Below are positions 35,606 to 44,864 of a stretch of 53,106 nt of DNA, in pieces (positions within the stretch are counted from its first letter, which is position 1; each line of letters begins with the position of its first letter). The position numbers and the translations under genes were made by a program. The notes under the pieces were generated by a model that saw nothing but the letters and a program-made list of their open reading frames with translations, was not told the origin of the DNA and did no database searches. Source of the DNA: Alphaproteobacteria bacterium (GTDB taxonomy: Bacteria > Pseudomonadota > Alphaproteobacteria > Acetobacterales > Acetobacteraceae); the NCBI GenBank assembly GCA_017307285.1, contig JAFKFI010000101.1:1-53106 (forward strand), read 5' to 3'.

Positions 35606-37255
35606 TCAGGTGGAATAGTCGGAGAACGCCACCGTGCCAGCACGCGCCCGGTAGTCCGTCTTGACGTTGACCACCGCGACCCTGCCCTCATCGACCTGCC
35701 GCTGCGCCCGCTCCAGCGCCGGGCGGATGTCCTCCGCACGTTCAACATATTCGCCGTAACAGCCCAGCGCCTCGGCCATCTTATCGTATCGCGTGTAACC
35801 AAGATCGCGGCCCGGCTTTTCGCGATTGGGGTCCGCCGTCCAGCCGCCGTTCAGGCTGATGACCACCAGCACCGGGATGCGGTGCCGCACGGCAGTATCA
35901 AGCTCCATCGCGTTGAGGCCGAAAGAGCCATCCCCGTGTGCGCAGATCACCTGCGTATCGGGCTTGGCCACCTTGGCGCCGAGCGCAAACGGCAGTCCCA
36001 CGCCCATGCAGCCGAATGGGCCGGAGTTCAGCCGGTGGCCCGGCGCGAAAGTCGGCATCGACTGGCGGCCATAATTGAGGATCTCCTGCCCGTCGACAAC
36101 GAGGATCGCATCGCGCTGCATGAAGTTGGAGATTTCCTCGCAGAGCCGCAGTGGATGGACGTCGCCGCCGTCGTCGAGGCGGTTCGCGCCCGGCTTGCCG
36201 CGCTTTGCCGCCTCGCCGTCGGAGAGCTTCTTGCGCCAGGGCGCGAAACGGTCCGAGCTCACCTTGTCGAGCCGATCGAGCACCTGCTGCAATACCATCT
36301 TGCAGTCGCCGACAATCGGAATGTCCACGTGGCGCGCCGCCGTCGCGATCTCCTCCGGGTCGATGTCGATGCGTGCGATCGTGGCCTTCGCACCGAAGCG
36401 CGGCGGCGCGGCGTGGCCGATGATGTAGTTCATCCGCGTCCCCACGACGGCGATCAGGTCGGCATCACGAAATGCCGACGAGCGCATCGTCAGAAACGAG
36501 TATGGATGATCGTCCGGTAGTACACCGCGGCCCTGCGGCGTGGTGTAGAACGGCACACCGGCCTTTTCGACCACCGCCGCCATCTCATCCCATGCTTGCG
36601 ACCAGATCACCCCGCTGCCGGAGACGATGATTGGCTGCTGCGCCCGGCTTAGCGCGTCCACCAAGGCGTCCACCTGCTTCGGCTCGCCGAGCGGACGAGC
36701 ATTCAGCAGTGGGCGCCCCGCGAAGCTCCAATCCACCTCGCTCTCATCAATCTTCGCGTAGAGAATGTCGCCGGGGAAATCGAGGTACACCGGGCCGGGC
36801 TTGCCGGTCATCGCCTTCTGGAAAGCGTTGTTCACCTGCTGCGGGATGCGCTTGAGGTTGACGACGCGATCGGCGAACTTCGTGCAACCCTTCATCAACT
36901 CGACTTGGTCGATCTCCTGGAACACCTGCCGGCCGAACTGGCTGATCGGGCTCGATCCGCCGATCGCGACCACCGGCGCGCAATCGATCAGCGCGTTGGC
37001 GATGCCGGTGATGAGATTGGTCACACCGGGGCCGCTCGCCGCCATGCAGACGCTCGGCTTCTGCCGCAGCCGGCTGTACGCCTGCCCCATGAACGCCGCC
37101 GCCTGTTCGTGGCGGACGTCGATCATGCGGATGCCCTCCTTCACGCAGGAGGACTCGGCGAGCAGCATCGGCCCACCCATGATGAAGAACAGATCCTCGA
37201 CGCCCTCCTTCTTGAGGCATTTCGCGAGGATTTCGGACCCGGTCAGCTCAGCCAT
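35606..37255 (-). CDS. TPP-dependent enzyme, 2-hydroxyacyl-CoA lyase/oxalyl-CoA decarboxylase-like
   Basis: 549 residues in the three-domain acetolactate synthase fold. Glu50 in VRHEQAAAFMGQAY activates the cofactor; GDGSFGLNAMELD and, after it, VISLNGGW form the TPP-Mg binding motif. Acetolactate synthase, oxalyl-CoA decarboxylase and 2-hydroxyacyl-CoA lyase all share this layout. The neighbouring class III CoA-transferase and the C-terminal YTRYDKMAEALG segment favour a CoA-thioester substrate, but this is inference. It is the second gene of the pair, 31 nt after the CoA-transferase. Confidence 0.85.
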   Translation of the reverse strand: MAELTGSEILAKCLKKEGVEDLFFIMGGPMLLAESSCVKEGIRMIDVRHEQAAAFMGQAYSRLRQKPSVCMAASGPGVTNLITGIANALIDCAPVVAIGGSSPISQFGRQVFQEIDQVELMKGCTKFADRVVNLKRIPQQVNNAFQKAMTGKPGPVYLDFPGDILYAKIDESEVDWSFAGRPLLNARPLGEPKQVDALVDALSRAQQPIIVSGSGVIWSQAWDEMAAVVEKAGVPFYTTPQGRGVLPDDHPYSFLTMRSSAFRDADLIAVVGTRMNYIIGHAAPPRFGAKATIARIDIDPEEIATAARHVDIPIVGDCKMVLQQVLDRLDKVSSDRFAPWRKKLSDGEAAKRGKPGANRLDDGGDVHPLRLCEEISNFMQRDAILVVDGQEILNYGRQSMPTFAPGHRLNSGPFGCMGVGLPFALGAKVAKPDTQVICAHGDGSFGLNAMELDTAVRHRIPVLVVISLNGGWTADPNREKPGRDLGYTRYDKMAEALGCYGEYVERAEDIRPALERAQRQVDEGRVAVVNVKTDYRARAGTVAFSDYST

Positions 37256-37286
37256 TGGATGTTTCCTTCCAGATTCTTGCTGGTGT

Positions 37287-38513
37287 TCAGATCACGTTGT
37301 TCTGCTTCAGCCCTGCCACCTCGTCCGCACCGAGACCGAGCCAGTCCCCAAGCACCTCCGTGTTGTGCTGGCCGAGCAACGGTGAGGGCGCGATCGGCGG
37401 CGGGCTGCCGCTAAACCGCACGGGCCAGGCGGGCATCTTGTAGTCGCCGCTGGTCGGATGGCGCATCGTCTGCAGGATGCGGCGCCGCTCAAAGCTTGGA
37501 TCGTCGTGCAGTTCCTTGGAATCCAGCACCGCGCCGGCGGGGATGCCGGCCGCCCCGATGACGCGCATTGCCTCGTGCTTATCGTGATGCCGCGTCCAGT
37601 CGGCGATCATCGCGTCGACCTCCGGCTCCCGCTCGGCACGCGCGGCGGGCGTCGCGTAGCGCGGATCGTCCGTCAGATCCTCCCGTCCGATGACTTGCAG
37701 CAGACGGCGCCAGTGCTCCGGATTGGCGCGGCTGGTGTAGACGTACACGTAATCATTGGGGCCACCGCCCTTGCAGGGATAGATGCCGCAAGGCGGATTC
37801 GCCGTGGACACGCTCTGGGTGCCTGCACGAGGCGCCGCCTCGCCGTTGCGGGCCTGCGCGGCAAAGGCGATGCGGATATAGTGCAGCATCGCGTCTTGCA
37901 TCGCGACTTGTAGATGCTCCCCAGTGCCGGTCCCACGGCGCCGATACAGCGCGCCGAGGATGGAGATGGCGAGCAGCATTCCGGTGCCCGTGTCTCCGAG
38001 CGACATGCCGGGCTTCAGTGGGCGCCCGTCCTTCTCGCCGGTGATGCTCATTGTGCCACCACACGCCTGCGCGATCATGTCGAAGGCGAGGTTCTTCTCG
38101 TAGGGACTGCCCTCGCCGAACCCTTTCACCTGCGCGTAGATGATTGCCGGATTGATAGCGCGGATGACCTCCGGCCCGAGCCCCAGCCGCTCGATCGCAC
38201 CGGGTGCGAAGTTCTCGATGAACACATCGGCCTTTCGCGCCATATCCTTGACGAGTTCCAGCCCCCGCGGTGATTTCAGATTGACGGTGATCGACTTCTT
38301 GTTGGCGTTGAACTGCAGGAAATACCAGGCGTCGCCGCCATCGGGGCCGCCCAGCCCCCGCCCCGGATCGCCGCTCTTGGGGTTCTCGACTTTCACCACC
38401 TCTGCCCCCAGCCAGGCAAGCGCCTCGGTGCAGGACGGCCCGGCCTCGAACTGCGTCAGGTCGAGAATTCTGACGCCCGCCAGGCAAGGCTCGAACGTCG
38501 CATCGCCATCCAT
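37287..38513 (-). CDS. Class III CoA-transferase (CaiB/BaiF, formyl-CoA transferase-like)
   Basis: 408 residues, single-module form. GVRILDLTQFEAGPSCTEAL opens it; VKVENPKSGDPGRGL, YFLQFNANKKSITVNLKSPR and YEKNLAFDMIAQACGG (with the catalytic-position Asp) follow. Family members swap CoA between acids such as formate/oxalate, carnitine or succinate partners. It precedes the TPP enzyme, the same pairing as oxalate (frc/oxc) or 2-hydroxyacid pathways. The start follows GAGACGCGAGATGG-type sequence without a strong ribosome site. Confidence 0.92.
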   Translation of the reverse strand: MDGDATFEPCLAGVRILDLTQFEAGPSCTEALAWLGAEVVKVENPKSGDPGRGLGGPDGGDAWYFLQFNANKKSITVNLKSPRGLELVKDMARKADVFIENFAPGAIERLGLGPEVIRAINPAIIYAQVKGFGEGSPYEKNLAFDMIAQACGGTMSITGEKDGRPLKPGMSLGDTGTGMLLAISILGALYRRRGTGTGEHLQVAMQDAMLHYIRIAFAAQARNGEAAPRAGTQSVSTANPPCGIYPCKGGGPNDYVYVYTSRANPEHWRRLLQVIGREDLTDDPRYATPAARAEREPEVDAMIADWTRHHDKHEAMRVIGAAGIPAGAVLDSKELHDDPSFERRRILQTMRHPTSGDYKMPAWPVRFSGSPPPIAPSPLLGQHNTEVLGDWLGLGADEVAGLKQNNVI

Positions 38514-38848
38514 CTCGCGTCTCCTCGGTTGTTTCTTTTTCCGTGTTGCTCGGCAGGCTACCGCGGGAACGAGACGGAGTCAGCCGTCCGGAGCAGGCTG
38601 GCGCAAACCGCCGTTCATTCCGCCCGACTTTCCCAAGTCGTGACGATGACAACCGGATCGAAGCTTGACGAGCGGGACCCGCGCTCATATGCGAGTGGGA
38701 CCGCAAGATCGTAGACTCGTCTGACCCGGCGCATACCCCCAGGCACAGGCGGGCCGGGCCGACACGAGGTTGCCTACATGGCGTGGCTCCGCGACCGTAC
38801 CGCTGGCGTCCCCCGTGCCTCCACACCGGCAGCAGCGGGCAAGCTCTC
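38514..38848. other. Divergent intergenic region
   Basis: This 335-nt stretch separates the divergent CoA-transferase and hybrid kinase genes and must hold both promoters. The best sigma-70-like match toward the kinase is TTGACG (38665-38670) with TATGCG 17 bp on, a weak pair. Short partly inverted repeats surround CGCTCATATGCGAG near 38683. No RNA gene or coding frame is convincing. Confidence 0.4.
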
Positions 38849-40882
38849 GTGAGCGACGGTGCCAGAGCATCCGCCGACAATGGCGACACGGAGCGGCTGT
38901 TCCGAGCGACATTCGAGCAGGCCGCTGTCGGGATGGCGCATGTCGGGCTCGACGGCGCCTGGCTCCGGGTCAACGACAAGGTCTGCGAGATCGTCGGCTA
39001 TTCGCGCGATGAGCTGCTCGGGCTGACCTTCGGCGTCATCACCCACCCCGACGATTTGGAGTCGGATCTCGCCCAGGCCGCACGGCTGCTAGCGGGTGAA
39101 ATCCCCACGTACTCCATCGAAAAGCGCTACGTGCGAAAGGACGGCACGATCGTCTGGGTGAAGCTGACCGTCGCTCTCCTGCACGGAGGAGACGGCAAGC
39201 CGCGCCACTACATCAGCGTCATCGAGGATATCGCCGCGCAGAAGCAGGCCGCTCTGGCGCTGCGTGCAAGCGAGGCACGGTTCCGCGCGGCGGTGCAAGC
39301 AGTGGACGGCGTGCTGTGGACAAGCAACCCGGCTGGCGAGATGGTCGGGGAGCAACCCGGCTGGACAGCACTGACCGGACAGAGCCTGGCCGAGTATCAG
39401 GGCTTCGGATGGTCCCGCGCGATCCATCCCGACGACGCGCAGCTGACGCTCGACGCATGGCAGATGGCAGTCGGGGAACAACGCCCGTTCGTGTTCGAGC
39501 ATCGCTTGCGCCGCGCCGACGGCGAGTGGAGGCTGTTCTCGGTCCGCGCAATTCCTATTCAATCCGAGGGCGGCGGCGTCCTCGAATGGGTGGGCGTGCA
39601 CACGGACGTGACACAGGACCGACAGGACGAAGCCGAGCTATTCGATAGCCGCGAGCGTCTCGGTAGCATCATCTCCCAAGCCGCGGTCGGCATAGCGCAG
39701 ACCGACACGACGGGGCAGTTCTTGTTTGTCAACGAGAGGCAGTGCGCGATCCTGGGCCGCTCGCGTCCAGAGGTACTTGCCGCTCGGATGTTCGACTTCG
39801 CGCATCCCGACGAGCAATCCGAGAATGTGGCCCGGTTCGCGCGCCTGATCGAAACCGGCGAGCCCTTCGCGATCGAGCACCGCATCATCCGCCCCGACGG
39901 TGCCGCGGTCTGGGCCAACAGCCACGTCTCCCTGGTGCGAGACCGGGCGGGCCGCCCGCTTTACGTGATCGCGGTGGTGCAGGACATCAACGAGCGGAAA
40001 TACGCCGAAGCCGCATTGCATCAGCTCACACACCGGCTGGAGAATCGGGTGACCGAGGAGTCGGCCAAGCGCGAGCTTGCCCAGGCTCAGTTGATTCAAG
40101 CGCAACGGCTGGAGGCGATCGGCAAGCTGACCGGCGGCGTGGCGCACGATTTCAACAACTTGCTGCAGGTGATTTCGGCCAATCTCGAATTGCTACGACC
40201 CTTGGTGGAAACTGCGGGCTCGAAGGCCAAGACACGCCATGACGCCGCCGGAGAGGCGGTGCGCCGTGGTGCGCTGCTCACGCGCCAGCTTCTTGCGTTC
40301 GCCCGAAAGCAGGCGCTCGAACCGCGCGTCCTCAATCTTGGCCGCCTGGTGCGCGAGACCGCGGAGTTGCTGCGACGCACCCTCGGAGAGCGGATCGAGG
40401 TGGAGGCGGTGGCCAACGGGGGCTTGTGGAACACTTTCGCCGACCCGGGGCAGTTGGAGAACGCATTGATCAACCTCGCGGTGAACGCCCGCGACGCAAT
40501 GCCCGATGGCGGGCGGCTTACGCTCGAGGTTTCCAACGCCTTTCTCGACGACCGCTATGCCGCTGCGCATGAGGAAGTGACATCGGGGCAATACGCCTGC
40601 ATTGCAATGAGTGACACCGGAACGGGCATGGACGCCGCCACGATCGCGCACGCCTTCGAGCCGTTCTTCACGACCAAGCCGGAGGGCCACGGCACCGGCC
40701 TAGGACTGGCGCAAGTGTATGGTTTTGCGAAGCAATCGGGAGGACACGTCAAGATCTACTCGGAGCTCGGCCAAGGGACCACCATCCGGCTATACTGCCT
40801 CGCGATCGTCGGTCGGCGGAGGAGCAAGTGGTGCCAGATGCAGGCGCCGCCGCCGGCGGGACCGAGACCATCCTGGTGGTAG
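38849..40882 (+). CDS. PAS-domain hybrid-type histidine kinase, 3' end frameshifted
   Basis: From a GTG at 38849 about 677 residues: three PAS/PAC units (about 13-130, 140-255, 270-385), a coiled linker, a HisKA dimerisation helix with His433 in GGVAHDFNNLLQV, and HATPase with NALINLAVNARDAMP, DTGTGMD and HGTGLGLAQVYGF. There is no membrane segment, so it senses in the cytoplasm. The protein should end the ATPase domain as RLYLPR and continue into receiver domains. Instead after RLY (40795) this frame turns into CLAIVGRRRSK and stops. Restoring one base at 40795-40796 joins it to the two receivers encoded next. An upstream GTG at 38783 is possible but gives a leader unlike protein. Confidence 0.85.
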   Translation: MSDGARASADNGDTERLFRATFEQAAVGMAHVGLDGAWLRVNDKVCEIVGYSRDELLGLTFGVITHPDDLESDLAQAARLLAGEIPTYSIEKRYVRKDGTIVWVKLTVALLHGGDGKPRHYISVIEDIAAQKQAALALRASEARFRAAVQAVDGVLWTSNPAGEMVGEQPGWTALTGQSLAEYQGFGWSRAIHPDDAQLTLDAWQMAVGEQRPFVFEHRLRRADGEWRLFSVRAIPIQSEGGGVLEWVGVHTDVTQDRQDEAELFDSRERLGSIISQAAVGIAQTDTTGQFLFVNERQCAILGRSRPEVLAARMFDFAHPDEQSENVARFARLIETGEPFAIEHRIIRPDGAAVWANSHVSLVRDRAGRPLYVIAVVQDINERKYAEAALHQLTHRLENRVTEESAKRELAQAQLIQAQRLEAIGKLTGGVAHDFNNLLQVISANLELLRPLVETAGSKAKTRHDAAGEAVRRGALLTRQLLAFARKQALEPRVLNLGRLVRETAELLRRTLGERIEVEAVANGGLWNTFADPGQLENALINLAVNARDAMPDGGRLTLEVSNAFLDDRYAAAHEEVTSGQYACIAMSDTGTGMDAATIAHAFEPFFTTKPEGHGTGLGLAQVYGFAKQSGGHVKIYSELGQGTTIRLYCLAIVGRRRSKWCQMQAPPPAGPRPSWW

Positions 40883-41646
40883 AGGACGACCCCCGCGTGC
40901 AGGAGGCAGTGGTCGAAACGCTCGGCAGCCTCGGATACAAGGCACTCCGCGCCTCCGACGCGGGCGCCGCGCTCGCAGTATTGCAGGCTGGCGTGGAGGT
41001 GGATCTGGTGTTCACCGACGTGGTGATGCCGGGTTCGATCAGCTCGGTGGAACTGGCACGCCGCGCCCGCGAGTTGCGGCCCCGCATCGCGATCCTGTTC
41101 ACATCCGGGTATACCGAGAACAGCATCGTGCATCATGGACGGCTCGATCCCGATGTCGAATTGCTGTCGAAGCCCTACGCGCGCGACGATCTCGCCCGCA
41201 AGATTCGCACCATGTTGCGGAGCGGCGGCGCCGGCGCGGTGCCTAGAGGGCCGCAGTTCGACAGCTCTCCGACCCGCCTCCGCGTCCTGGTGGTCGAGGA
41301 CGAGATACTGATCCGCATGACGACGATCACGTTGATTGAAGATATTGGGCACACGACGATCGAGGCTACCAGCGGAGCAGAGGCGCTCGCCTGGCTGCAG
41401 CAGGATTCGTCGATAGACGTGGTGATGGCCGACCTCGGCCTCCCCGATATGGACGGCCGCGAGTTGGTCGCGCGCGTTCGTACGCTGCGGCCCGAGATAG
41501 CGGTGATCGTCGCGCCCGGAAGCGGCGAAGTGTGGAATATCGAGAATACCGTGCCTCTGCCCAAGCCGTACGACGAAACCATGCTGCGCGAAGCATTCGC
41601 GGCGCTGCCCGCTCGCTCCAGGCCCAGACTGGACGAACCCGCTTAG
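40828..41646 (+). CDS. Two receiver domains, detached from the hybrid kinase
   Basis: 272 residues. Receiver 1 (about 15-130) has acidic EDD20-21 and phospho-acceptor Asp64 in LVFTDVVMPG. Receiver 2 (about 150-265) has EDE157-159 and Asp202 in VMADLGLPDMDG with Lys246 in LPKPYDE. In receiver 2 the conserved Thr/Ser after the fourth strand is Pro230 (VIVAPGSGE), so its switching may be impaired. Read through the upstream codons this frame starts exactly at the end of the kinase ATPase domain (LPRDRRSAEEQVVPDAG), so this is very likely the C-terminus of one hybrid kinase. As an independent gene it would need the GTG at 40828. Confidence 0.8.
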   Translation: MVPDAGAAAGGTETILVVEDDPRVQEAVVETLGSLGYKALRASDAGAALAVLQAGVEVDLVFTDVVMPGSISSVELARRARELRPRIAILFTSGYTENSIVHHGRLDPDVELLSKPYARDDLARKIRTMLRSGGAGAVPRGPQFDSSPTRLRVLVVEDEILIRMTTITLIEDIGHTTIEATSGAEALAWLQQDSSIDVVMADLGLPDMDGRELVARVRTLRPEIAVIVAPGSGEVWNIENTVPLPKPYDETMLREAFAALPARSRPRLDEPA

Positions 41647-41670
41647 GCGAGCCGGAAAGGAACGACGACG

Positions 41671-42741
41671 TTAGCTCGTCAGCCTGACGATGGTTCGGGT
41701 GCCCTTGTGAGATCGGTCGAGCTCCACCGTCGCGTGCAACGTTTCTGCCATTGAACGGACGATCATCGAACCCAGGCCCCCGCCTTTGGCGGGGATCTGA
41801 TCAGACATCCCGGCACCGTCATCCTCCACGATCAAGGCGATGATGCCGGCGTCATCCTGCTCCAAGCAGACCCGCACGGTACCGGGCTCGCCTGGCGGGT
41901 AGGCATATTTCAGGGCGTTGGTCACCAGCTCGTTCACGATCAGTCCGATGGGAACCGCCTTGTCGGTTTCCAGCCGCACCGGAGCGGCGCGAAGTTCGAC
42001 ACATTGCTCGACGGTGTCCGCCGTCGCAGCGCGGCGCAACTCGCCGACCAGACCGGCCAGGTACTGGTCCATCCGCACGAATTCCAGGTCGTCCGAGGTG
42101 TACAGCCGCCGATGCACGAGGCTGACTGCCTCGACCCGTTTGGCAGCTGTTCTGAGGATCGCGCGCGCCGCCGGGTCGGTGAGCTTGGCAGCCTGCAGGC
42201 CAAGCAGCGATGTAATCAATTGCAAGCTATTGCCGACCCGATGGTCGACCTCGCGCAGCATGATCGCCTGTTGAGCGGCGAGCGTCTCCAGCCGGTCGAG
42301 CGACGCGCGGAGTTCCTGCTCCGCCGCTACCTTCTCCCGCCGCAGCCGCTCTTGATCGAGAGCACGATGAATTGCGGTCGAGAGGGATTCCAGGAAAACG
42401 CCCTGGACATCCTTGAGCACATAATCGGCGGCACCCTCCCGCAACGCGGTAATGGCAATGCGCGTCTCTTCCGCCGCGGTAACGAATATGACGGGCGGCA
42501 CCTCCGGCAATTCGCGCAGTTCGCGCAGCACGTCGAGGCCGTCACGACCGGGCATGTAGTGGTCGAGCGCCACGACGTCGAACTGTTCGGATGCGGCGAG
42601 CGCGATCCCCGCGGTTCCATCCGCCGCGACCGAAACGGTATAGCCCGCGCGCTCCAAATGTTTCTGCACCAAGCGCGCGATGCCGGGGTCGTCATCGACG
42701 TACAGGACGCGCACCGTGCCGGCGGCCAAAAGCATCGTCAC
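41671..42741 (-). CDS. Receiver-histidine kinase (HisKA_2/HWE-like)
   Basis: 356 residues. N-terminal receiver with DDD16-18 and Asp60 in VALDHYMPG; then a helical linker; a HisKA_2 domain with His167 in LREVDHRVGNSLQLITSLL; and an HATPase with NELVTNALKYAYP and VEDDGAGM. A receiver ahead of the kinase rather than behind it means phosphorylation controls the kinase. Such HWE/HisKA_2 enzymes often govern stress or light responses. The start overlaps the preceding receiver gene's stop as ATGA. Confidence 0.92.
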   Translation of the reverse strand: MTMLLAAGTVRVLYVDDDPGIARLVQKHLERAGYTVSVAADGTAGIALAASEQFDVVALDHYMPGRDGLDVLRELRELPEVPPVIFVTAAEETRIAITALREGAADYVLKDVQGVFLESLSTAIHRALDQERLRREKVAAEQELRASLDRLETLAAQQAIMLREVDHRVGNSLQLITSLLGLQAAKLTDPAARAILRTAAKRVEAVSLVHRRLYTSDDLEFVRMDQYLAGLVGELRRAATADTVEQCVELRAAPVRLETDKAVPIGLIVNELVTNALKYAYPPGEPGTVRVCLEQDDAGIIALIVEDDGAGMSDQIPAKGGGLGSMIVRSMAETLHATVELDRSHKGTRTIVRLTS

Positions 42742-43178
42742 GTTGGCTCAGGGACTTGCATAACGGACAGGAACAAGCCTAGTTGCCGGATGGCTGTCGC
42801 GAAGCCCTCATAGTCAACCGGCTTGGTGATATAGACGTTGCAGCCGAGGTCGTAGCATTTCTGGATCTCGAGGCGGTCGTCGGTCGTGGTGAGCACGATG
42901 ACCGGCGTTCGCTTCAGATGCTCGTCTGATTTGATCCGGGCGAGGATATCAAGGCCGGTCATGTCCGGCAGATTGAGGTCCAACAAGACCAGGAGGGGCG
43001 CGTGTGCCGCTGACCCAGTGCCGCTCTCCTGTCCGAAGATGTGCTTGAGCGCGCTGGTGCCGTCCATAAAATGCACGATCTGGTTGCTGACACCCGCACG
43101 GCGCACATTCTTCTCGATCAGCCTCGCGTGGCCGGGATCGTCCTCGATCAGCAAGATGGTAACGGGAACCCCGTTCAT
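42738..43178 (-). CDS. Single-domain response regulator (Rcp1-like)
   Basis: 146 residues, receiver only: IEDD11-14, Asp67 in VLLDLNLPDMTG, TTTD after strand 4 and KPVDYEGF. Length and the insertion after the second strand (QESGTGSAAHA) are typical of regulators partnered with phytochrome-type kinases (Rcp1). It lies between two kinases of a three-gene operon, overlapping both by ATGA, and probably shuttles phosphate from the CHASE3 kinase to a further partner. Confidence 0.92.
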   Translation of the reverse strand: MNGVPVTILLIEDDPGHARLIEKNVRRAGVSNQIVHFMDGTSALKHIFGQESGTGSAAHAPLLVLLDLNLPDMTGLDILARIKSDEHLKRTPVIVLTTTDDRLEIQKCYDLGCNVYITKPVDYEGFATAIRQLGLFLSVMQVPEPT

Positions 43179-44740
43179 ACGGTAACATTCCTCGATCTAC
43201 GGTTGGTCGGTTGCCGGACCGGGGCGGGCAGGTGGACCCGGAAGACAGTACCCTGGTCAAGCACGGAATCGCACTCGATCTTGCCGCCAAGACGCCGAAC
43301 CAAGGCCCTGACATGGGCAAGCCCGATGCCTTCTCCGGGCACTGATTGGTCTCCGGCGCGGCGGAACAAGTCGAAGATCCGTTCGTGATCCCTGGATGCG
43401 ATGCCGCGCCCGTTGTCCTCGATCTCGAACACCGCGAACCCGCCTTCCACCCGGCCATCAATCCTTACCACGCCAGGCCGGCCCGGCTTGAGATATTTGA
43501 GAGCGTTGTCCAGCAGGTTGCCGAAGATCTGCTCGACGGCGATCCGGTCCATCACCAGCCCCGGCAGCTCGCCAATCTTGATCTCCGTGTTGCTATCGGT
43601 CGCCTGGTGGCGGACGGTGTCGGCTATGCTGCCCAGAACGGCCTTCATGTCGAGCCGTTCATCGGTCAGCACCCGGCGACCCTCCCGCGACAATGCCAGG
43701 ATCGCGCCGATCAGCCGGTCCATCTTGGATGTGGACGCCTTGATAAAGCGAATCGCCTCCGGGATGTCCTCGTCGACGGCGGCCGCGACCTCGCCCGAAA
43801 GTGCACCGGGCGTCCCTGTGTCGACCTCCGCAGCGAATCGGCCGAGCGATTTCGCGGCCGTCTCCAGTTCGCTGGTGAATCCCATGATGTTGACCAGCGG
43901 CGCTCGTAGATCATGCGACACGATATACGCAAAACGTTGAATTTCCTCGTTCGCCTCCACAAGGTCGGCAGTACGTGTCTGCACGATCCGCTCAAGGTCA
44001 ACGTTGTTCGCCTCCAGCCCGCGATTTGCCACCTCGAGCTCGGCCTGGGTTGCCCGCAGCGCGGCCACGTAGCGGCGGATACCGAAGGCGATGACACCGG
44101 CCAGGAGTACAAGACCCGCAAGGCCGGCAGTGTCCATCAGAACGAGCACTCGCCCGCGGTCGTTGATCGCCTCGAACTGCGCCGCGACGACGGCCTGCTC
44201 CCGCTGTGCCATCCGCCGCGTGATGGACCGAATGGCTTGCGTGTCCTTCTGCCCTCGATCGGTCCCGACCAGCGCGAGGGCCGCATCGTGCTTCCCTGCC
44301 TTGGCGAAATCGATCGTCTGGCGAAGCTCGGTCAGCTTATCAGCAATGACCGGTTTGAGTTCGCCCAGGAGCCGAGAAGCGGCGGGATCGGCTTCGACCT
44401 CCGGCTCCAGTTTCGCGATGAGGCCCGGGATCTGCTGAGTGGCCCGGTGGAACGGCTCGAGGTAAGCATCCCGGCCGGTCAGCAGAAACCCGCGCTGTCC
44501 GGTTTCGGCCCGTTCGACACTGGCCGTCAACTCCTCGATTGTGAACAGCACGTCGCGCTCCCGTGCAGCCGCGTCGAGCGCCTCGTGGTTGCGGACCGAC
44601 AGCCAGACCGACGAACCTGCGACCAACACCAGAACGACGATCCCGACCGCTAGGGCGAGATAGCCGATCGGGCTGAGCACGCCGACGCCACTGCCGCGTG
44701 CGCGTCGGATGTTGCGGGGCGCGGGCTCGAGAGCACTCAT
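43175..44740 (-). CDS. CHASE3-domain membrane histidine kinase
   Basis: 521 residues. Membrane helix 1 (about 24-49), a periplasmic CHASE3 domain (about 55-195, with TGQRGFLLTGRDAYLEPF), membrane helix 2 (about 197-222), a coiled coil, HisKA with His276 in YIVSHDLRAPLVNIMGF and HATPase with NLLDNALKYLKPG, IEDNGRGI and GEGIGLAHVRALV. A long helical insertion separates the dimerisation helices, a form common in phytochrome-like kinases. It is the first gene of the operon with the receiver and receiver-kinase genes, each joined by 4-nt overlaps. Confidence 0.93.
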   Translation of the reverse strand: MSALEPAPRNIRRARGSGVGVLSPIGYLALAVGIVVLVLVAGSSVWLSVRNHEALDAAARERDVLFTIEELTASVERAETGQRGFLLTGRDAYLEPFHRATQQIPGLIAKLEPEVEADPAASRLLGELKPVIADKLTELRQTIDFAKAGKHDAALALVGTDRGQKDTQAIRSITRRMAQREQAVVAAQFEAINDRGRVLVLMDTAGLAGLVLLAGVIAFGIRRYVAALRATQAELEVANRGLEANNVDLERIVQTRTADLVEANEEIQRFAYIVSHDLRAPLVNIMGFTSELETAAKSLGRFAAEVDTGTPGALSGEVAAAVDEDIPEAIRFIKASTSKMDRLIGAILALSREGRRVLTDERLDMKAVLGSIADTVRHQATDSNTEIKIGELPGLVMDRIAVEQIFGNLLDNALKYLKPGRPGVVRIDGRVEGGFAVFEIEDNGRGIASRDHERIFDLFRRAGDQSVPGEGIGLAHVRALVRRLGGKIECDSVLDQGTVFRVHLPAPVRQPTNRRSRNVTV

Positions 44741-44864
44741 TCGTATCGCTGATTCCTGGGTCGGCCTCTATCGTCTAGAGCGTTTGTCGGAACACCGGAA
44801 GCGCGGCTCCGTTGTCCAGATGTTGAACGCGGGAGCCACATGACTTCTATGGCGGGCAAGAAAC

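Noticed and set aside
38783-38848. GTG 38783 as start of the PAS kinase
   Set aside because: The 22 added residues are Arg/Pro-rich and lack any fold; GTG 38849 directly precedes an acidic leader to the first PAS domain.
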